Shown here: positions 55,330 through 64,000 of the stretch, in pieces
How positions within the stretch are numbered: the first letter of the stretch is position 1
How the letters are laid out: each line of letters begins with the position of its first letter
Origin: UBA2991 sp965221735
GTDB lineage: Bacteria; Chloroflexota; Dehalococcoidia; Tepidiformales; Tepidiformaceae
Direction of reading: 5' to 3'
DNA length: 64,000 nucleotides
Assembly: GCA_965221735.1 (NCBI GenBank)
Contig: OZ244910.1
Coordinates: 372,001-436,000, forward strand
Translations under genes and position numbers: made by a program
Notes under the pieces: generated by a model
The model's database searches: none
What the model was told of the DNA's origin: nothing
Seen by the model: only the letters and a program-made list of their open reading frames with translations

Positions 55330-56289
55330 CTAGAGGTCGGCCACCTGCGGCGCGATCTCGGAGGCGAAGTACTCCGGCCCCTCGTCCGAGTCGAAGTCCA
55401 TGTGCTGCAGGACCATCTCCTCCAGCCCCAGCTCGGCCAGCTTCCCCAGCTTGTCGACCACCTCGTCCGTCGTGCCGCTGAGGATGCCCTTCCCCTCCAT
55501 CCGCTCGATCATCACCCGCGGCGACGCCTCCGGGTCCAGGCTGAAGTGCGCCATCGTCTTCGACGCGATGGCCTTGACCGTGCGCTCGTTTGGCCCAGCG
55601 ATGGGGAACACCATCATCGACTTGAAGATGGTCGCGGGGTCGCGGCCCACGTCCTCGCAGTGCCGCTCCAGCACCTCGACCTTGTGCGCGTAGCCCTCCG
55701 GCTCCGTGACCGTGACGCAGTTCCACTCGTCCGCGTGCTCCGCCGCGATGCGGAGCGTGCGCCGCTCTCCGGCCCCGCCGATCAGGAGGGGCGGCCGTCC
55801 CGGATCCGGCTGCGACTTGTACCCCGCTTCCTCCAGCCGGTAGAAGCGCCCCTCGAACGAGGCGGGCTGCTCCGTCCACAGCGCCCGCATCAGCCGCACC
55901 GCCTCATCGAGCCGGTCGAACCGCTCCCTGGTCGGCGGGAAGGGGATGCCGTAGGCGCGGTGCTCGGCCTCGTTCCAGCCCGCCCCCAGCCCCATCACGA
56001 AGCGCCCGCCGCTCAGCAGGTCGACCTGTGCGGCCATGCGTGCGTCGTTCACTGGGCGCCGGAACGTGATCGGCGTGACCAGCGCCCCGAACCGGTACGA
56101 GTGCGGCTCACGCGCGATCGCCGCGAACGACAGCCACGTCTCCAGCGACTGCAGTTGCCGGTTTCCCGTGAAGTAATGGTCCGAGCGGAACAGCGACGCG
56201 AACCCCAGCTGCTCCGTCAGGTTCGCGATGTGCAGCCACCGCTCCCACGTGAGGTCGTTCTGCCCCTCGATCATCAGTCCGATTCGCAT
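55330..56289 (-). CDS. LLM-class F420-dependent oxidoreductase
   Basis: 319 aa. MRIGLMIEGQNDLTWERW, LGFASLFRSDHYFTGN, FGALVTPITFRRPVNDARMA, GGRFVMGLGAGWNEAEHRAYGIPFP and PPLLIGGAGERRTLRIAAEHADEWN (partly quoted: LLIGGAGERRTLRIAAEH) match the TIGR03560 group. GGGAGAG ribosome site. Neighbouring the PPOX-like gene 20 bases upstream, so the two may form an F420-linked pair. Confidence 0.93.
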   Translation of the reverse strand: MRIGLMIEGQNDLTWERWLHIANLTEQLGFASLFRSDHYFTGNRQLQSLETWLSFAAIAREPHSYRFGALVTPITFRRPVNDARMAAQVDLLSGGRFVMGLGAGWNEAEHRAYGIPFPPTRERFDRLDEAVRLMRALWTEQPASFEGRFYRLEEAGYKSQPDPGRPPLLIGGAGERRTLRIAAEHADEWNCVTVTEPEGYAHKVEVLERHCEDVGRDPATIFKSMMVFPIAGPNERTVKAIASKTMAHFSLDPEASPRVMIERMEGKGILSGTTDEVVDKLGKLAELGLEEMVLQHMDFDSDEGPEYFASEIAPQVADL

Positions 56290-56309
56290 GCGTCTCTCCC
56301 GTTCGTCTC

Positions 56310-56729
56310 TCAGCCTGAATCCTGCCACCGCCAGCCGATTACCCGCACCGGCCGCAGCCGGATGAGCGGCAGCGACTCCAGCGCCATTGTCCGGTAGCGC
56401 GGGTAGCGGCGGCGCAGCGCATCGAGCGCGTCCTGCCACTCGTCGCCGCGTGCGAGCACGTCCGCATCGCCTTCGAGCCGCAGCCACGCGAGCCGTTCCC
56501 ACTGGTCCTCGTAGTGGTCGACGAGCAGCGTCGCTCGCGGGTCGCGCTCGATGTTCCGGACGCGGGCGAGCGTTCCGCCCCGCTTCGGCTTCTCATCGAT
56601 TGCGATGGCGATTGCCCCCTCGACCAGCGCGAAGCAGACCGGCACGAGCTGCGGCAGCCCGCCGCGCGCGATCGTGCCGAGCACGCCCGAACGCTCGTCC
56701 TCCAGCAGACGCTCCTGCCAAGCCTCCAT
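56310..56729 (-). CDS. PPOX-class F420-dependent split-barrel protein
   Basis: 139 aa. EDERSGVLGTIARGGLPQLVPVCF, RNIERDPRATLLVDHY, WERLAWLRLEGDADVL match the TIGR03668 group thought to bind F420. ATG at 56729 is the likely start; an upstream ATG at 56798 would overlap the ROK kinase start. Operon with the LLM gene. Confidence 0.88.
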   Translation of the reverse strand: MEAWQERLLEDERSGVLGTIARGGLPQLVPVCFALVEGAIAIAIDEKPKRGGTLARVRNIERDPRATLLVDHYEDQWERLAWLRLEGDADVLARGDEWQDALDALRRRYPRYRTMALESLPLIRLRPVRVIGWRWQDSG

Positions 56730-56783
56730 GCGCGCAGGGTGCGGGCGGAAGTGGGGCCTGTCCAGCGATAGCCCGGCCTCGCG

Positions 56784-56789
56784 TACAGT
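56784..56789 (+). promoter_or_regulatory. -10 box of the ROK kinase gene
   Basis: TACAGT, 7 bases before the ATG at 56797. Confidence 0.5.
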
Positions 56790-56796
56790 TCGAAGC

Positions 56797-57738
56797 ATGA
56801 CGCGGACCGTGGTCGCCGGCGACTTCGGCGGGACGAACCTGCGCGCCGCCCTCGTCAACGAAGCGGGCAAGGTGCTCGTCCGCCACGAGGTGAGCACCCC
56901 CGCCGACACTTCCCCGGAGGCCGTCCTCGATCGCATCGCCGACCTCCTCGCCGAGGTTCGCGACCGCGGCGAAGACGCCCCGGTGGCCGCCTCCCTCGCC
57001 GTGGCCGGCCTCATCGACGCCGACCGCGGCATCGTCATGGTCTCCCCGAACATCCCCGCTTTCCGCAACCTCTCCCTGACAAAACCCCTCTCCGAGCGCC
57101 TCGGCGTTCCCGTTTCCATCGAGAACGATGCCTCCGCCGCGGCCCTCGGCGAGCACCGCTTCGGCGCCGGGCAGGGGACCCGGCACCTCCTCCACGCCAC
57201 CCTTGGGACGGGCATCGGCGGCGGGCTGGTCATCGATGGTCGCCTCTACCGGGGCGCCCAGGGACTCGCCGGCGAGATCGGCCATATCGTCCTCGACTCC
57301 GCCGGGCCGCCCTGCGGCTGCGGCTCCCGCGGCTGCCTCGAGGCGACCGCCGGAGGCGTCGCCTTCGGCCGGCGCGCCCAGCGCCTCGTGGAGTCGGGGA
57401 CGGCGCCCATCCTCGCCGAGATCGCCGGCGGCCAGCCGGCCACCGCCGGCCACCTCGCCGAGGCTGCCCGCCGCGGCGAAGCCCCCGCCATTGCCGAGAT
57501 CCGCAACGGAGGTCACTCCATCGGCATCGGGCTCGGCAGCATCGTCAATGTCCTCAACCCCGACGCCGTCACCCTCTCCGGCGGCCTCCTTGGCATGGGC
57601 GACTTCCTCCTCGACCCCCTCCGCGCCGCCATGGCCTCCCTCGCCTACGGTCCCGCCGCCGGCACCCCCGTCCGCACCAGCACCCTCGGCGAGGACGCCG
57701 GCCTGCTGGGGGCGGCGGCGGTCGCCCTGGCGGGCTAG
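56797..57738 (+). CDS. ROK-family sugar kinase (probable glucokinase)
   Basis: 313 aa. ATP-phosphate loop GDFGGTNLRAAL, catalytic Asp in ENDASAAALGE, hexose-binding GTGIGGGLVIDG and GEIGHIV, and the zinc ROK signature CGCGSRGCLEA. Probably phosphorylates glucose or another hexose, but ROK members also include N-acetyl-hexosamine kinases. Leaderless promoter. Confidence 0.93.
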   Translation: MTRTVVAGDFGGTNLRAALVNEAGKVLVRHEVSTPADTSPEAVLDRIADLLAEVRDRGEDAPVAASLAVAGLIDADRGIVMVSPNIPAFRNLSLTKPLSERLGVPVSIENDASAAALGEHRFGAGQGTRHLLHATLGTGIGGGLVIDGRLYRGAQGLAGEIGHIVLDSAGPPCGCGSRGCLEATAGGVAFGRRAQRLVESGTAPILAEIAGGQPATAGHLAEAARRGEAPAIAEIRNGGHSIGIGLGSIVNVLNPDAVTLSGGLLGMGDFLLDPLRAAMASLAYGPAAGTPVRTSTLGEDAGLLGAAAVALAG

Positions 57739-57799
57739 GACGACCCGCCCGCACGGCTCCTCGTTCGCGCTACACGCCTCCGTTCCGCAGTATGGCCGG

Positions 57800-59701
57800 G
57801 TGATCATCTCGATACGCCGCGCCGGCGCCGTGGGGCTGGGCGTCGTCTTCTTCCTCGCGCTGGTGACGACGCTCCTGGTCCAGGCGGCGAACTCCACGGT
57901 TGCGCGGCCCGACTTCCTCGCGGACCAGCTTGAGGAAGCCGATGCCTACGCCTTCGTCATCGATGACCTGACGCGGGCTCTGCTTGAGGATGCCTGGCGG
58001 CTCGACGCCGATGAGTTCGGCTGGGAGTTCGACGAGAACCCGCTGGTCGCGTCCGGCTTGACCCCCGAGCAGGTCGCCGCCGCCGTCCGCCGCGCCCTCC
58101 CGCCGGAGGACCTCGAGATGCTCCTCGCTCCCGCCGTCGACCAGTTCGGGGCGTTCGTCGCCGGGGAGCGCGAGGCAGCCACCGTCCGCGTCGATGCGGC
58201 CGCCCACCTCGATGCGCTCGTGACCGAGCTGAACGGCCTGATGCTCGAGTCCGGCGCCTACACCCTCCTCCTCGAACGCGAATTCACGCCGATCTTCGCC
58301 GAGTGGGTAGATGAAGGGCTGCCTCCCGGTGGGGAAGACTCCCGCTGGGTCGGCTTTCTGCGTGGCCCCGGCGCCGCCGCCGGTGGCAGCCTCGTGCGCG
58401 TCTTCACCCGCGTCGTCACACCCGAGTGGATCGCCGCCCAGGTCGAGCGCGCCGGCCACGAGGTCATCGCCTACGCGGTCGGCCGGTCCGACGGGTTCGA
58501 GGTCCGCCTCGCGCTGGGTGCCGTGCAGGTCGAGGAGGCCGCCGCCGAGATCGAGGCCGTCATCCGTGAAGCCGATGCCTTCGACGTCGCCTACGAGACG
58601 GTGGTCGAGCCCGTCGCCGAGGAGCGCCTGGCCGAGGCGGTGGAGTTGCCCTACGGGATCGTCCTCAACCGCCCGGAAGTCCTGGACGCCCTGCGCGAGG
58701 CGATCGCTCCGCAGTGGCTGGACGAGCAGGCCGCCATCCTCGCCGCCGGCGTCGCCACGTACGTCACCGGCCGGGCCGACGGTTTCGTGGCCGAGTTTGA
58801 TATCGCGCCCGCCAAAGACCGCGCCGCGCGCGCCCTGACGGCGGCGGCATCGGACGCGCTTCGCGATCGGCTCCAGCTCCTGCCGCAGTGCACGACCGCC
58901 GCCCAGGTCGCGGCGGCGCAGGAGGCGCTGCGCACGGAGCTGCCCGCCTGCCTCCCGCGGGGAGTTGTCGTCAATGACATCGTGCGCTCGGCCGGTCCCG
59001 TCATCGCCACCGCGGTCCGGGAGTCCGTGCTCGCCCCGGTCCCCGACACGGTGTCGTACTCCGAGCAGGACCTCCGCCGCGCCCTCGAAGAGGACGGCGG
59101 CCCGGAAGCCCTCGTGGCGCTCGACGACGTGCGGAGCGTCTTCGGCGAATCCTGGACCTACACCGACGCCGACCTGCGCGCCGACCTCGCCGATGATGGT
59201 GACGCTCTCGACCTCATCGATGACCTGCGCGCGGCCCTCTCCACCGGCTACGGCATCGAGACGCCGGACGCGGCCCGGGAGGCGGCCGGGGCCTGGACCG
59301 GCGCCGTCTGGCTTGCCGCTGCTGTTACCGCGATCCTGCTGGCGGCTGTGGCCTTCCTCGGCGGGAGGATCTGGCGCGGGCGTCTCGCCTGGGCGGCGGC
59401 GACGCTGCTTGTTGCAGCCGCGGTGATCGCGATCGTTTCCGGGCCCGTGTACCAGTCGGCATCCGGCGCGATTTTCGATGAGATTCGCGGGGAACTGGCC
59501 GCGGAGCCCGACGATCGGTTTGCCGTCACATCCGACCTCCTCGTCGACAAGCTGCTCGAAGTCTCTGAGACGGCCGCGGATGAAGTCGTCGCCCCCGTCG
59601 CCCGGACCAGCCTGATCCTGGCCGTCGTGGGCGCGGTCGCGGTGGTCGCGGCCATCTTCTGGGGGCGCCTGTCCCCCGCACCCGGCCGCGAGCAACCCTG
59701 A
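57800..59701 (+). CDS. Large membrane protein of unknown function, 633 aa
   Basis: GTG start at 57800. One N-terminal hydrophobic segment (residues 10-28), a predicted extracytoplasmic acidic region of about 460 residues with repeated helical segments rich in Ala/Glu/Asp, then three or four hydrophobic segments (about 495-620). Two cysteines in the large loop (QCTT, PACLP) may form a disulfide. No enzymatic motif seen. The architecture (N-anchor, long extracellular domain, C-terminal membrane cluster) is reminiscent of sensor or polymer-handling proteins, but nothing identifies it. Confidence 0.8.
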   Translation: MIISIRRAGAVGLGVVFFLALVTTLLVQAANSTVARPDFLADQLEEADAYAFVIDDLTRALLEDAWRLDADEFGWEFDENPLVASGLTPEQVAAAVRRALPPEDLEMLLAPAVDQFGAFVAGEREAATVRVDAAAHLDALVTELNGLMLESGAYTLLLEREFTPIFAEWVDEGLPPGGEDSRWVGFLRGPGAAAGGSLVRVFTRVVTPEWIAAQVERAGHEVIAYAVGRSDGFEVRLALGAVQVEEAAAEIEAVIREADAFDVAYETVVEPVAEERLAEAVELPYGIVLNRPEVLDALREAIAPQWLDEQAAILAAGVATYVTGRADGFVAEFDIAPAKDRAARALTAAASDALRDRLQLLPQCTTAAQVAAAQEALRTELPACLPRGVVVNDIVRSAGPVIATAVRESVLAPVPDTVSYSEQDLRRALEEDGGPEALVALDDVRSVFGESWTYTDADLRADLADDGDALDLIDDLRAALSTGYGIETPDAAREAAGAWTGAVWLAAAVTAILLAAVAFLGGRIWRGRLAWAAATLLVAAAVIAIVSGPVYQSASGAIFDEIRGELAAEPDDRFAVTSDLLVDKLLEVSETAADEVVAPVARTSLILAVVGAVAVVAAIFWGRLSPAPGREQP

Positions 59702-59776
59702 CCCCGCACGCTCGCCGCCCGACGTTGTGCCACCCGACCCCCTGAGCTATCCGGCCAAGCGGCCATCCTCCGCGCC

Positions 59777-60382
59777 ATGTTCACCCCTCCGCCCCTCCAC
59801 CAGCTGCTGCTGACCCGCACTGACAACCGCCCCAACCGCCCCTTCGCCGGGGGACTTGCCGCCTTCATCACGATCCACCAGACCGGCAACCCCTGCCCGA
59901 CGGCCGACGCGCACGCGCACGCCCGCTGGATGGCGCGCGAGGCGCCCTATTCGTGGCACGCCACCATCGACGACCGCGAGGTCTGGCAGTCGCTCGACTG
60001 GGGCGAGCAGGGCTGGCACGCCGGCGATGGCGCCGGCGGCCCCGGCAACACCACCTCCATCGGCCTCGAGATCTGCATGCACGAGGGCATCGACGAGGCC
60101 GCGGCCGACCTCAACGCCGCCTGGCTCACCGCCCGCCTCCGGCTCGACGGCCACGGCTACGACGGCATCGTCCAGCACAACCACTGGACCGGGAAGGACT
60201 GCCCCGCCCTCATCCGCGCCGAGCCCGGACGCTGGGAGCGCTTCCTCGAGCAGGTCGCCCGCTTCGAGGAGTTCGAGACCCGCACCCGCCTCGAGGACCG
60301 CATCACCCGTCTCGAAGCGCGCGTCGACGCCCTCGAGTCCGCTCTCGCCGCCGCGGTCGAGCGACCGGGCAAAGCGAGCTAA
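59777..60382 (+). CDS. N-acetylmuramoyl-L-alanine amidase (Amidase_2 domain)
   Basis: 201 aa. Residues 25-150 are an Amidase_2/PGRP-like domain: FITIHQTGN (first His), YSWHATIDD (second region), and HNHWTGKDCPALIR (the remaining His and Cys zinc ligands and the active-site Lys/Asp region). A Glu/Arg coiled coil forms the C-terminus. No signal peptide, unlike a secreted cell-wall enzyme; phage endolysins and spore or autolysins released by lysis share this layout. It is followed immediately by tRNA-Thr. Confidence 0.9.
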   Translation: MFTPPPLHQLLLTRTDNRPNRPFAGGLAAFITIHQTGNPCPTADAHAHARWMAREAPYSWHATIDDREVWQSLDWGEQGWHAGDGAGGPGNTTSIGLEICMHEGIDEAAADLNAAWLTARLRLDGHGYDGIVQHNHWTGKDCPALIRAEPGRWERFLEQVARFEEFETRTRLEDRITRLEARVDALESALAAAVERPGKAS

Positions 60383-60398
60383 CATTGAGGGACGGGAC

Positions 60399-60474
<76 letters not shown>

Positions 60475-60520
60475 GCCCTCTGGCTATTGGCTGTTGGCCG
60501 TTGGCTCTTGGTCCGCCCCG

Positions 60521-60644
60521 CCCCACTCAGCGCGGTGAAGACCGCGCGCTCTCCTCAGGCGGCAGAGCCGCCGCTCTTCTCAGCGAGCGAAGCGAGCGCT
60601 CTCCTCAGCCGCGCGCAGCGAAGCGGAGCGCGGCGCTCTCCTCA
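60521..60644 (-). repeat. Modular hairpin array C
   Basis: Read on the minus strand: TGAGGAGAG (60644-60636), (60607-60599), TGAGAAGAG (60582-60574), TGAGGAGAG (60557-60549), cap TGAGTGGGG (60529-60521). Units between are hairpins such as GCCGCGCGC...GCGCGGC, GCGAGCGAAGCGAGCG, GGCGGCagaGCCGCC, GCGCGGTgaagACCGCGC. The first TGA is the stop codon of the epoxide hydrolase. Confidence 0.88.
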
Positions 60645-61838
60645 ACGGTACGGTCGCAGCGCCTCCCGGATGTCCTCCACGATCTCCGCGGGCCGCTCCG
60701 GCGCCGCGAAGTGCCCGCCGCGGTCACGCGCTCGCGTCCAGACGAGGTTGTAGTACTCCTCCGTCCAGCCCCGGCCCTGCGAGGTCATGTCCTGCGCCAT
60801 GAACGAGATGCCCGTCGGCGCCTCCACCACCGGACGCCGGTCGTGCGACGGGCGCCATGGGTTCTTCGCCACCTCCGCGTAGTACCGCGCCGACGTCACG
60901 TACGCGCCCGTCGCCCAGTACAGCATCATCAGCGTCAGCAGGTGGTCTTTCGAGAACGCCTGCTCCACCGCCCGCTCGCCCCGATCGTTGTCGCTCCACC
61001 AGTAACGCCGGTCGAGGATCCAGGCGCACAGCCCCACCGGCGAGTCGTGCAGCGCGTACGAGATCGTCTGCGGTTCGTTCATCTGCACCACCGCGTGCGC
61101 GCTCCCCGGACGCGGGCGCAGCACGCCCGGCTCGACCAGGTCCGGGTTGCGCGCCGCCTGCTCGGGAGTCGTCGTGCGCTGCGCCAGCAGGCGCGTCCCC
61201 TCCGGGTCCGCCAGCACCGTCAGCGGAATCGCGCCCGTGATGTGGATCGCCCCCACCCGGTCCGCGTACTTGTGCCCCAGCTGCGCGCTGATCAGGTTCC
61301 CCCAGTCGCCCCCGTGCGCGAGGAAGCGGTCGTACCCGAGCACGTCCCCCATCAGCTCCGCCCACAGGTCCGCCGTCCGCCAGAAGTTGATGCCCGGCAC
61401 CTCGTGCGGCGCCGAGAACCCGAACCCCGGCAGCGACGGCAGCACCACGTCGAAGGCGTCCCGCTCGTCGCCCCCGTGGGCGGCCGGATCGGTGAGCGGC
61501 CCGATCAGCTCGTGGAAGTCCCAGAAGCACCAGGGCCAGCCGTGCGACAGGATGAGCGGCTTCGGGTCCGGCCCCTTCCCCCGCTCGTGGATGAAGTGGA
61601 TGGGAACGCCCTCGATCTCCGTCCGGTAATTCGCGAACGCGTTCATCTTGCGCTCCACCGCCCGCCAGTCGTACTCCTCGATCCAGTAGTCGACCAGCTC
61701 CCGCAGGTACGCCCCGTTGACCCCGTACCCCCAGTCGTCGTTCGCGAAGTCCTGCGGGAAGCGCGCGTGCACCAGCCGCCGCCGCAGGTCCTCCAGCAGT
61801 TCATCCGGAAGATGGATCGTGTACGGCTCCGCCGCCAT
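60642..61838 (-). CDS. Epoxide hydrolase (microsomal type, EHN domain)
   Basis: 398 aa. N-terminal EHN region (residues 5-115: DELLEDLRRRLVHARFPQDF) and an alpha/beta hydrolase with HGWPWCFWDFHELI (oxyanion) and nucleophile HGGDWGN (Asp). The catalytic acid region and the His in RGGHFAAPE complete the triad. It hydrolyses epoxides to diols, with an Asp rather than Ser nucleophile. GGGAGG ribosome site. No signal peptide, so cytoplasmic. Confidence 0.93.
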   Translation of the reverse strand: MAAEPYTIHLPDELLEDLRRRLVHARFPQDFANDDWGYGVNGAYLRELVDYWIEEYDWRAVERKMNAFANYRTEIEGVPIHFIHERGKGPDPKPLILSHGWPWCFWDFHELIGPLTDPAAHGGDERDAFDVVLPSLPGFGFSAPHEVPGINFWRTADLWAELMGDVLGYDRFLAHGGDWGNLISAQLGHKYADRVGAIHITGAIPLTVLADPEGTRLLAQRTTTPEQAARNPDLVEPGVLRPRPGSAHAVVQMNEPQTISYALHDSPVGLCAWILDRRYWWSDNDRGERAVEQAFSKDHLLTLMMLYWATGAYVTSARYYAEVAKNPWRPSHDRRPVVEAPTGISFMAQDMTSQGRGWTEEYYNLVWTRARDRGGHFAAPERPAEIVEDIREALRPYR

Positions 61839-61902
61839 CGCACGCCTCCCCGTGTTGGGTGGCCGCAGACTACACGGGTGGTCGGCACGGTTTCTCGCAG
61901 CG

Positions 61903-62041
61903 CCCCACTCAGCCGGGCGCAGCGAAGCGGAGTCCGGAGCCTTCCTCAGCGAAGCGCCGCAGGCGCGAGCGCTCTCCTCAGCCGGCCGTAGCGAAGCGGA
62001 GCGCGGCGCTCTCCTCAGGCGGCAACGCCGCCGCTCTCCTA
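61903..62041 (-). repeat. Modular hairpin array D
   Basis: Read on the minus strand: TAGGAGAG (62041-62034), TGAGGAGAG (62017-62009), (61980-61972), TGAGGAAGG (61948-61940), cap TGAGTGGGG (61911-61903). Units include GGCGGCaacGCCGCC and a GAAGCGGAG-containing unit also present in array C. The first three bases are the TAG stop of the MMPL gene. Confidence 0.88.
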
Positions 62042-64000
62042 CTTGACGGTTTCGCCGTCGCGGTTCAGGTCGCCTTCGATGCGGAGCTCCGGGAGCCACT
62101 CGAGCCAGCGCGGCAGGTACCAGTTGAACCTGCCCAGGACCGCCATGCTCGCCGGCACGATCACCGAGCGGATGATCGTCGCGTCGATGATCACCGCCAC
62201 CCCCAGCCCGAACCCCGCCTGCTGCAGCGGCGCCAGCTCGCCGAGGGCCATGCCCATGAACACCGCCACCATGATCAGCGCCGCCCCGGTGATGATGCTT
62301 CCGGTTGAACGCACCCCGAACGCCACGGACTCGCGGTTGCTGCCGGTCAGGCCGTAGCGCTCGCGGATGCGGCTCAGCAGGAACACGTGGTAGTCCATCG
62401 AGAGGCCGAACATGATCGCGAACAGGAAGAGCGGAAGCCATGCCTCGATCGCTCTCGTCTGCTGGAACCCGAAGATCTCGTTCCCGATGCCGTGCTGGAA
62501 CACGAGCACGATCAGCCCGTAGGCCGCCCCGACCGAGAGCAGGTTCATGATGATCGCCTTCACCGGCACCACGATCGATCGGAACACCAGCAACAGCAGG
62601 ATGAAGCTCAGGCCCAGCACCACCGAGAACACGATCGGCGTGTACAGCGTGATCACCTCGATCAGATCGACCTCTTCGGCCGTCAGGCCGGTCACCAGCA
62701 CGTTCGCCTCGGTTCCACCGAAGGCCGCCGGGATGTAGTCGCTTCGCAGGCGCCGGACGGCGTCGTACGCCTCCGGGTTGCGGGGGTCGATCGTCAGCAA
62801 CGCCGAGAGCAGGGCGAGGTCGCCCGTCTCGTTCGTCGTGAGGGAGACGCCTTCGAATACGGGGTCGTCCTCGATCAGCCCCCTCAGCGTCGAGATCGCC
62901 GCGATCACCGCCGGCGAGGACACATCGGGCGTGTCTACCACTACCTCCACCGGCCACACGAGCCCGGCGCTGAAGTCCTCCTGCAGGATCTCGAAGGCCC
63001 GGCGCTGCTCGTTACCGGCCGGAAGCGTCGAGACCCCCGAGATGCCCGACTGGAGCGTGAACGCCGGCACGGCCGCTGCGATCAGCAGACAGCACGACAC
63101 CGACAGGCTGACCAGCGGCTGCCGCATCACCATTCGGACGATGAAGTTCCAGGCCCCGGCGCTCGTCCGCTCGTGCAGCCGCAGGCGCGGCAGGAACGGG
63201 ATGCGCAGCCCGTCGACGCGGTCGCCGAGCACGCTCAGGAGCGCCGGCAGCAGCGTGAGCGCCGCAAGCACGGCTACCACCGCCACCGAGATCGCTCCCA
63301 GCCCGAGGCTCTGGTAGATGTTGCTGGGAACGAGCAGGAGCCCGAGCAGCCCGATCACGACCGCCCCGCCCGAGAACAGCACGGCGCGGTTCGCCGTCGC
63401 CCCCGCTCGCGAGATCGCCGCCTCGACCGTGAAGCCGCGCAGCCGCTCCTCGCGATACCGCTGCACGATGAAGAGCGAGTAGTCGATCCCCACGGCCAGG
63501 CCGATTACCGTGATCATGTTCACCACGAAAAACGAGAGCTCGAACCCCTGCCCCACGACGAAGGCCACGCCGAGCGCCGTGACGACCGCGACTAACGCGA
63601 CGATGAGGGGGATGCCCGCCGCCACCGCAGCCCCGAACACGGCCACCAGGATCAGGAGCGCGATGGGCACGCCGATGCCCTCGCCCCGACGCAGGTCGCG
63701 CTCCGAGGTCTCCGTAAACGTCCGCCCGATGCTGCCCTGCCCCGCCACCAGCGTCTCGAAGCCGATCGGTGTCTCGAACTTCTCCACCAGCGAGACCAGC
63801 GGCCCCGCCGTGTCCTCCGCCTCCCCAATCTGGCCCGTCAGCGTGACCGGGATCAGCGTCGTCCTGCGGTCGGCTGAGACAAGCCCTTCGTGCCGTGTCT
63901 CGTAGTAGCTCGTCGCGCCGAGGACGGTCCCCTCGAGAGTCCGGATGTGACTCAACAACTCTCCCGTCAGCGACTCGAACGAGGCGTCGTCGACCGTGCC
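62039..64000 (-). CDS. MMPL-family (RND-type) membrane transporter, truncated by the window end
   Basis: 654 residues visible, N-terminus beyond the window. MMPL/HAE-type pattern: first visible membrane block (VPIALLILVAVFGAAVAAGI), GLAVGIDYSLFIVQRYREE (the proton-relay region) and a second half with the repeated MFGLSMDYHVFLLSRIRERY and the large periplasmic loop between. It exports lipids, drugs or similar molecules. The stop is fused to array D. No partner genes visible. Confidence 0.92.
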   Translation of the reverse strand, partial: GTVDDASFESLTGELLSHIRTLEGTVLGATSYYETRHEGLVSADRRTTLIPVTLTGQIGEAEDTAGPLVSLVEKFETPIGFETLVAGQGSIGRTFTETSERDLRRGEGIGVPIALLILVAVFGAAVAAGIPLIVALVAVVTALGVAFVVGQGFELSFFVVNMITVIGLAVGIDYSLFIVQRYREERLRGFTVEAAISRAGATANRAVLFSGGAVVIGLLGLLLVPSNIYQSLGLGAISVAVVAVLAALTLLPALLSVLGDRVDGLRIPFLPRLRLHERTSAGAWNFIVRMVMRQPLVSLSVSCCLLIAAAVPAFTLQSGISGVSTLPAGNEQRRAFEILQEDFSAGLVWPVEVVVDTPDVSSPAVIAAISTLRGLIEDDPVFEGVSLTTNETGDLALLSALLTIDPRNPEAYDAVRRLRSDYIPAAFGGTEANVLVTGLTAEEVDLIEVITLYTPIVFSVVLGLSFILLLLVFRSIVVPVKAIIMNLLSVGAAYGLIVLVFQHGIGNEIFGFQQTRAIEAWLPLFLFAIMFGLSMDYHVFLLSRIRERYGLTGSNRESVAFGVRSTGSIITGAALIMVAVFMGMALGELAPLQQAGFGLGVAVIIDATIIRSVIVPASMAVLGRFNWYLPRWLEWLPELRIEGDLNRDGETVK

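Noticed and set aside
56796..56798. Upstream ATG of the PPOX gene on the minus strand
   Set aside because: It overlaps the ROK kinase start codon and adds residues not typical of the family.

Overview
The window is 64 kb of very GC-rich bacterial chromosome, packed with short-gap or overlapping genes on both strands and with no gap above 300 bases. Gene content suggests a Chloroflexota bacterium, possibly of the Dehalococcoidia/SAR202 kind, but this is inference without any search. The grounds are three luciferase-like (F420/FMN) oxidoreductases, F420/PPOX-type split-barrel proteins, a form II molybdenum hydroxylase (coxGSLM), a fused CaiB/BaiF CoA-transferase, a BKACE enzyme, several DinB-like and SnoaL-like proteins, and a recombinase running into a tRNA gene. 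A high-GC actinobacterial relative cannot be excluded.

Layout. 1-1160: right end of a probable integrated element, with a large serine recombinase whose frame enters the 3' end of a CAT tRNA. 1129-7732: aconitase, an unrecognised 456-aa protein, an Mrp-type P-loop ATPase and a repeat-rich NYN-domain protein. 7745-11943 (minus): a tightly overlapped operon of M50 protease, HD protein, tyrA, aroA and gmk. 12033-12166: an intergenic element with nested hairpins or a small ORF. 12167-15126: an anchored beta-propeller protein and a secreted lytic-transglycosylase-like protein. 15148-17843: acyl-CoA dehydrogenase, tRNA-His and mgtE. 17982-20759: a Zn/Mn ABC importer behind a well-formed promoter with an inverted repeat. 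20939-24646: dnaE. 24647-31414: DinB protein, hydrolase, ricT-holB, two unknown proteins and a Rieske fusion. 31511-38291: FIST protein, nitroreductase-BKACE pair, HNH-PPOX pair, trxA, trxB, FmdB-like zinc ribbon and an esterase. 38415-43590: an LLM oxidoreductase and coxGSLM. 43587-53563: accessory enzymes in paralogous pairs (two DinB, two VOC), glpX and the CoA-transferase. 53618-60382: BrkB-like membrane protein, TlpA-like thioredoxin, LLM and PPOX proteins, ROK sugar kinase, a large unknown membrane protein and an amidase. 60399-64000: tRNA-Thr, epoxide hydrolase and a truncated MMPL transporter.

How the genes relate. Central functions (TCA cycle, aromatic amino acids, GMP synthesis, replication, thioredoxin) alternate with catabolic flavin, molybdenum and CoA enzymes, suggesting a heterotroph that degrades varied organic compounds aerobically. 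Two genome-wide habits stand out. First, many genes have a TAnnnT -10 box only 6-10 bases before the start codon and no Shine-Dalgarno, implying leaderless mRNAs; others have clear GGAGG sites. Second, four intergenic arrays of GC-rich hairpins are punctuated by TGAGGAGAG and capped by TGAGTGGG(G). Three of them begin exactly at the stop codon of the gene upstream. This modular repeat family is the most unusual thing in the window.
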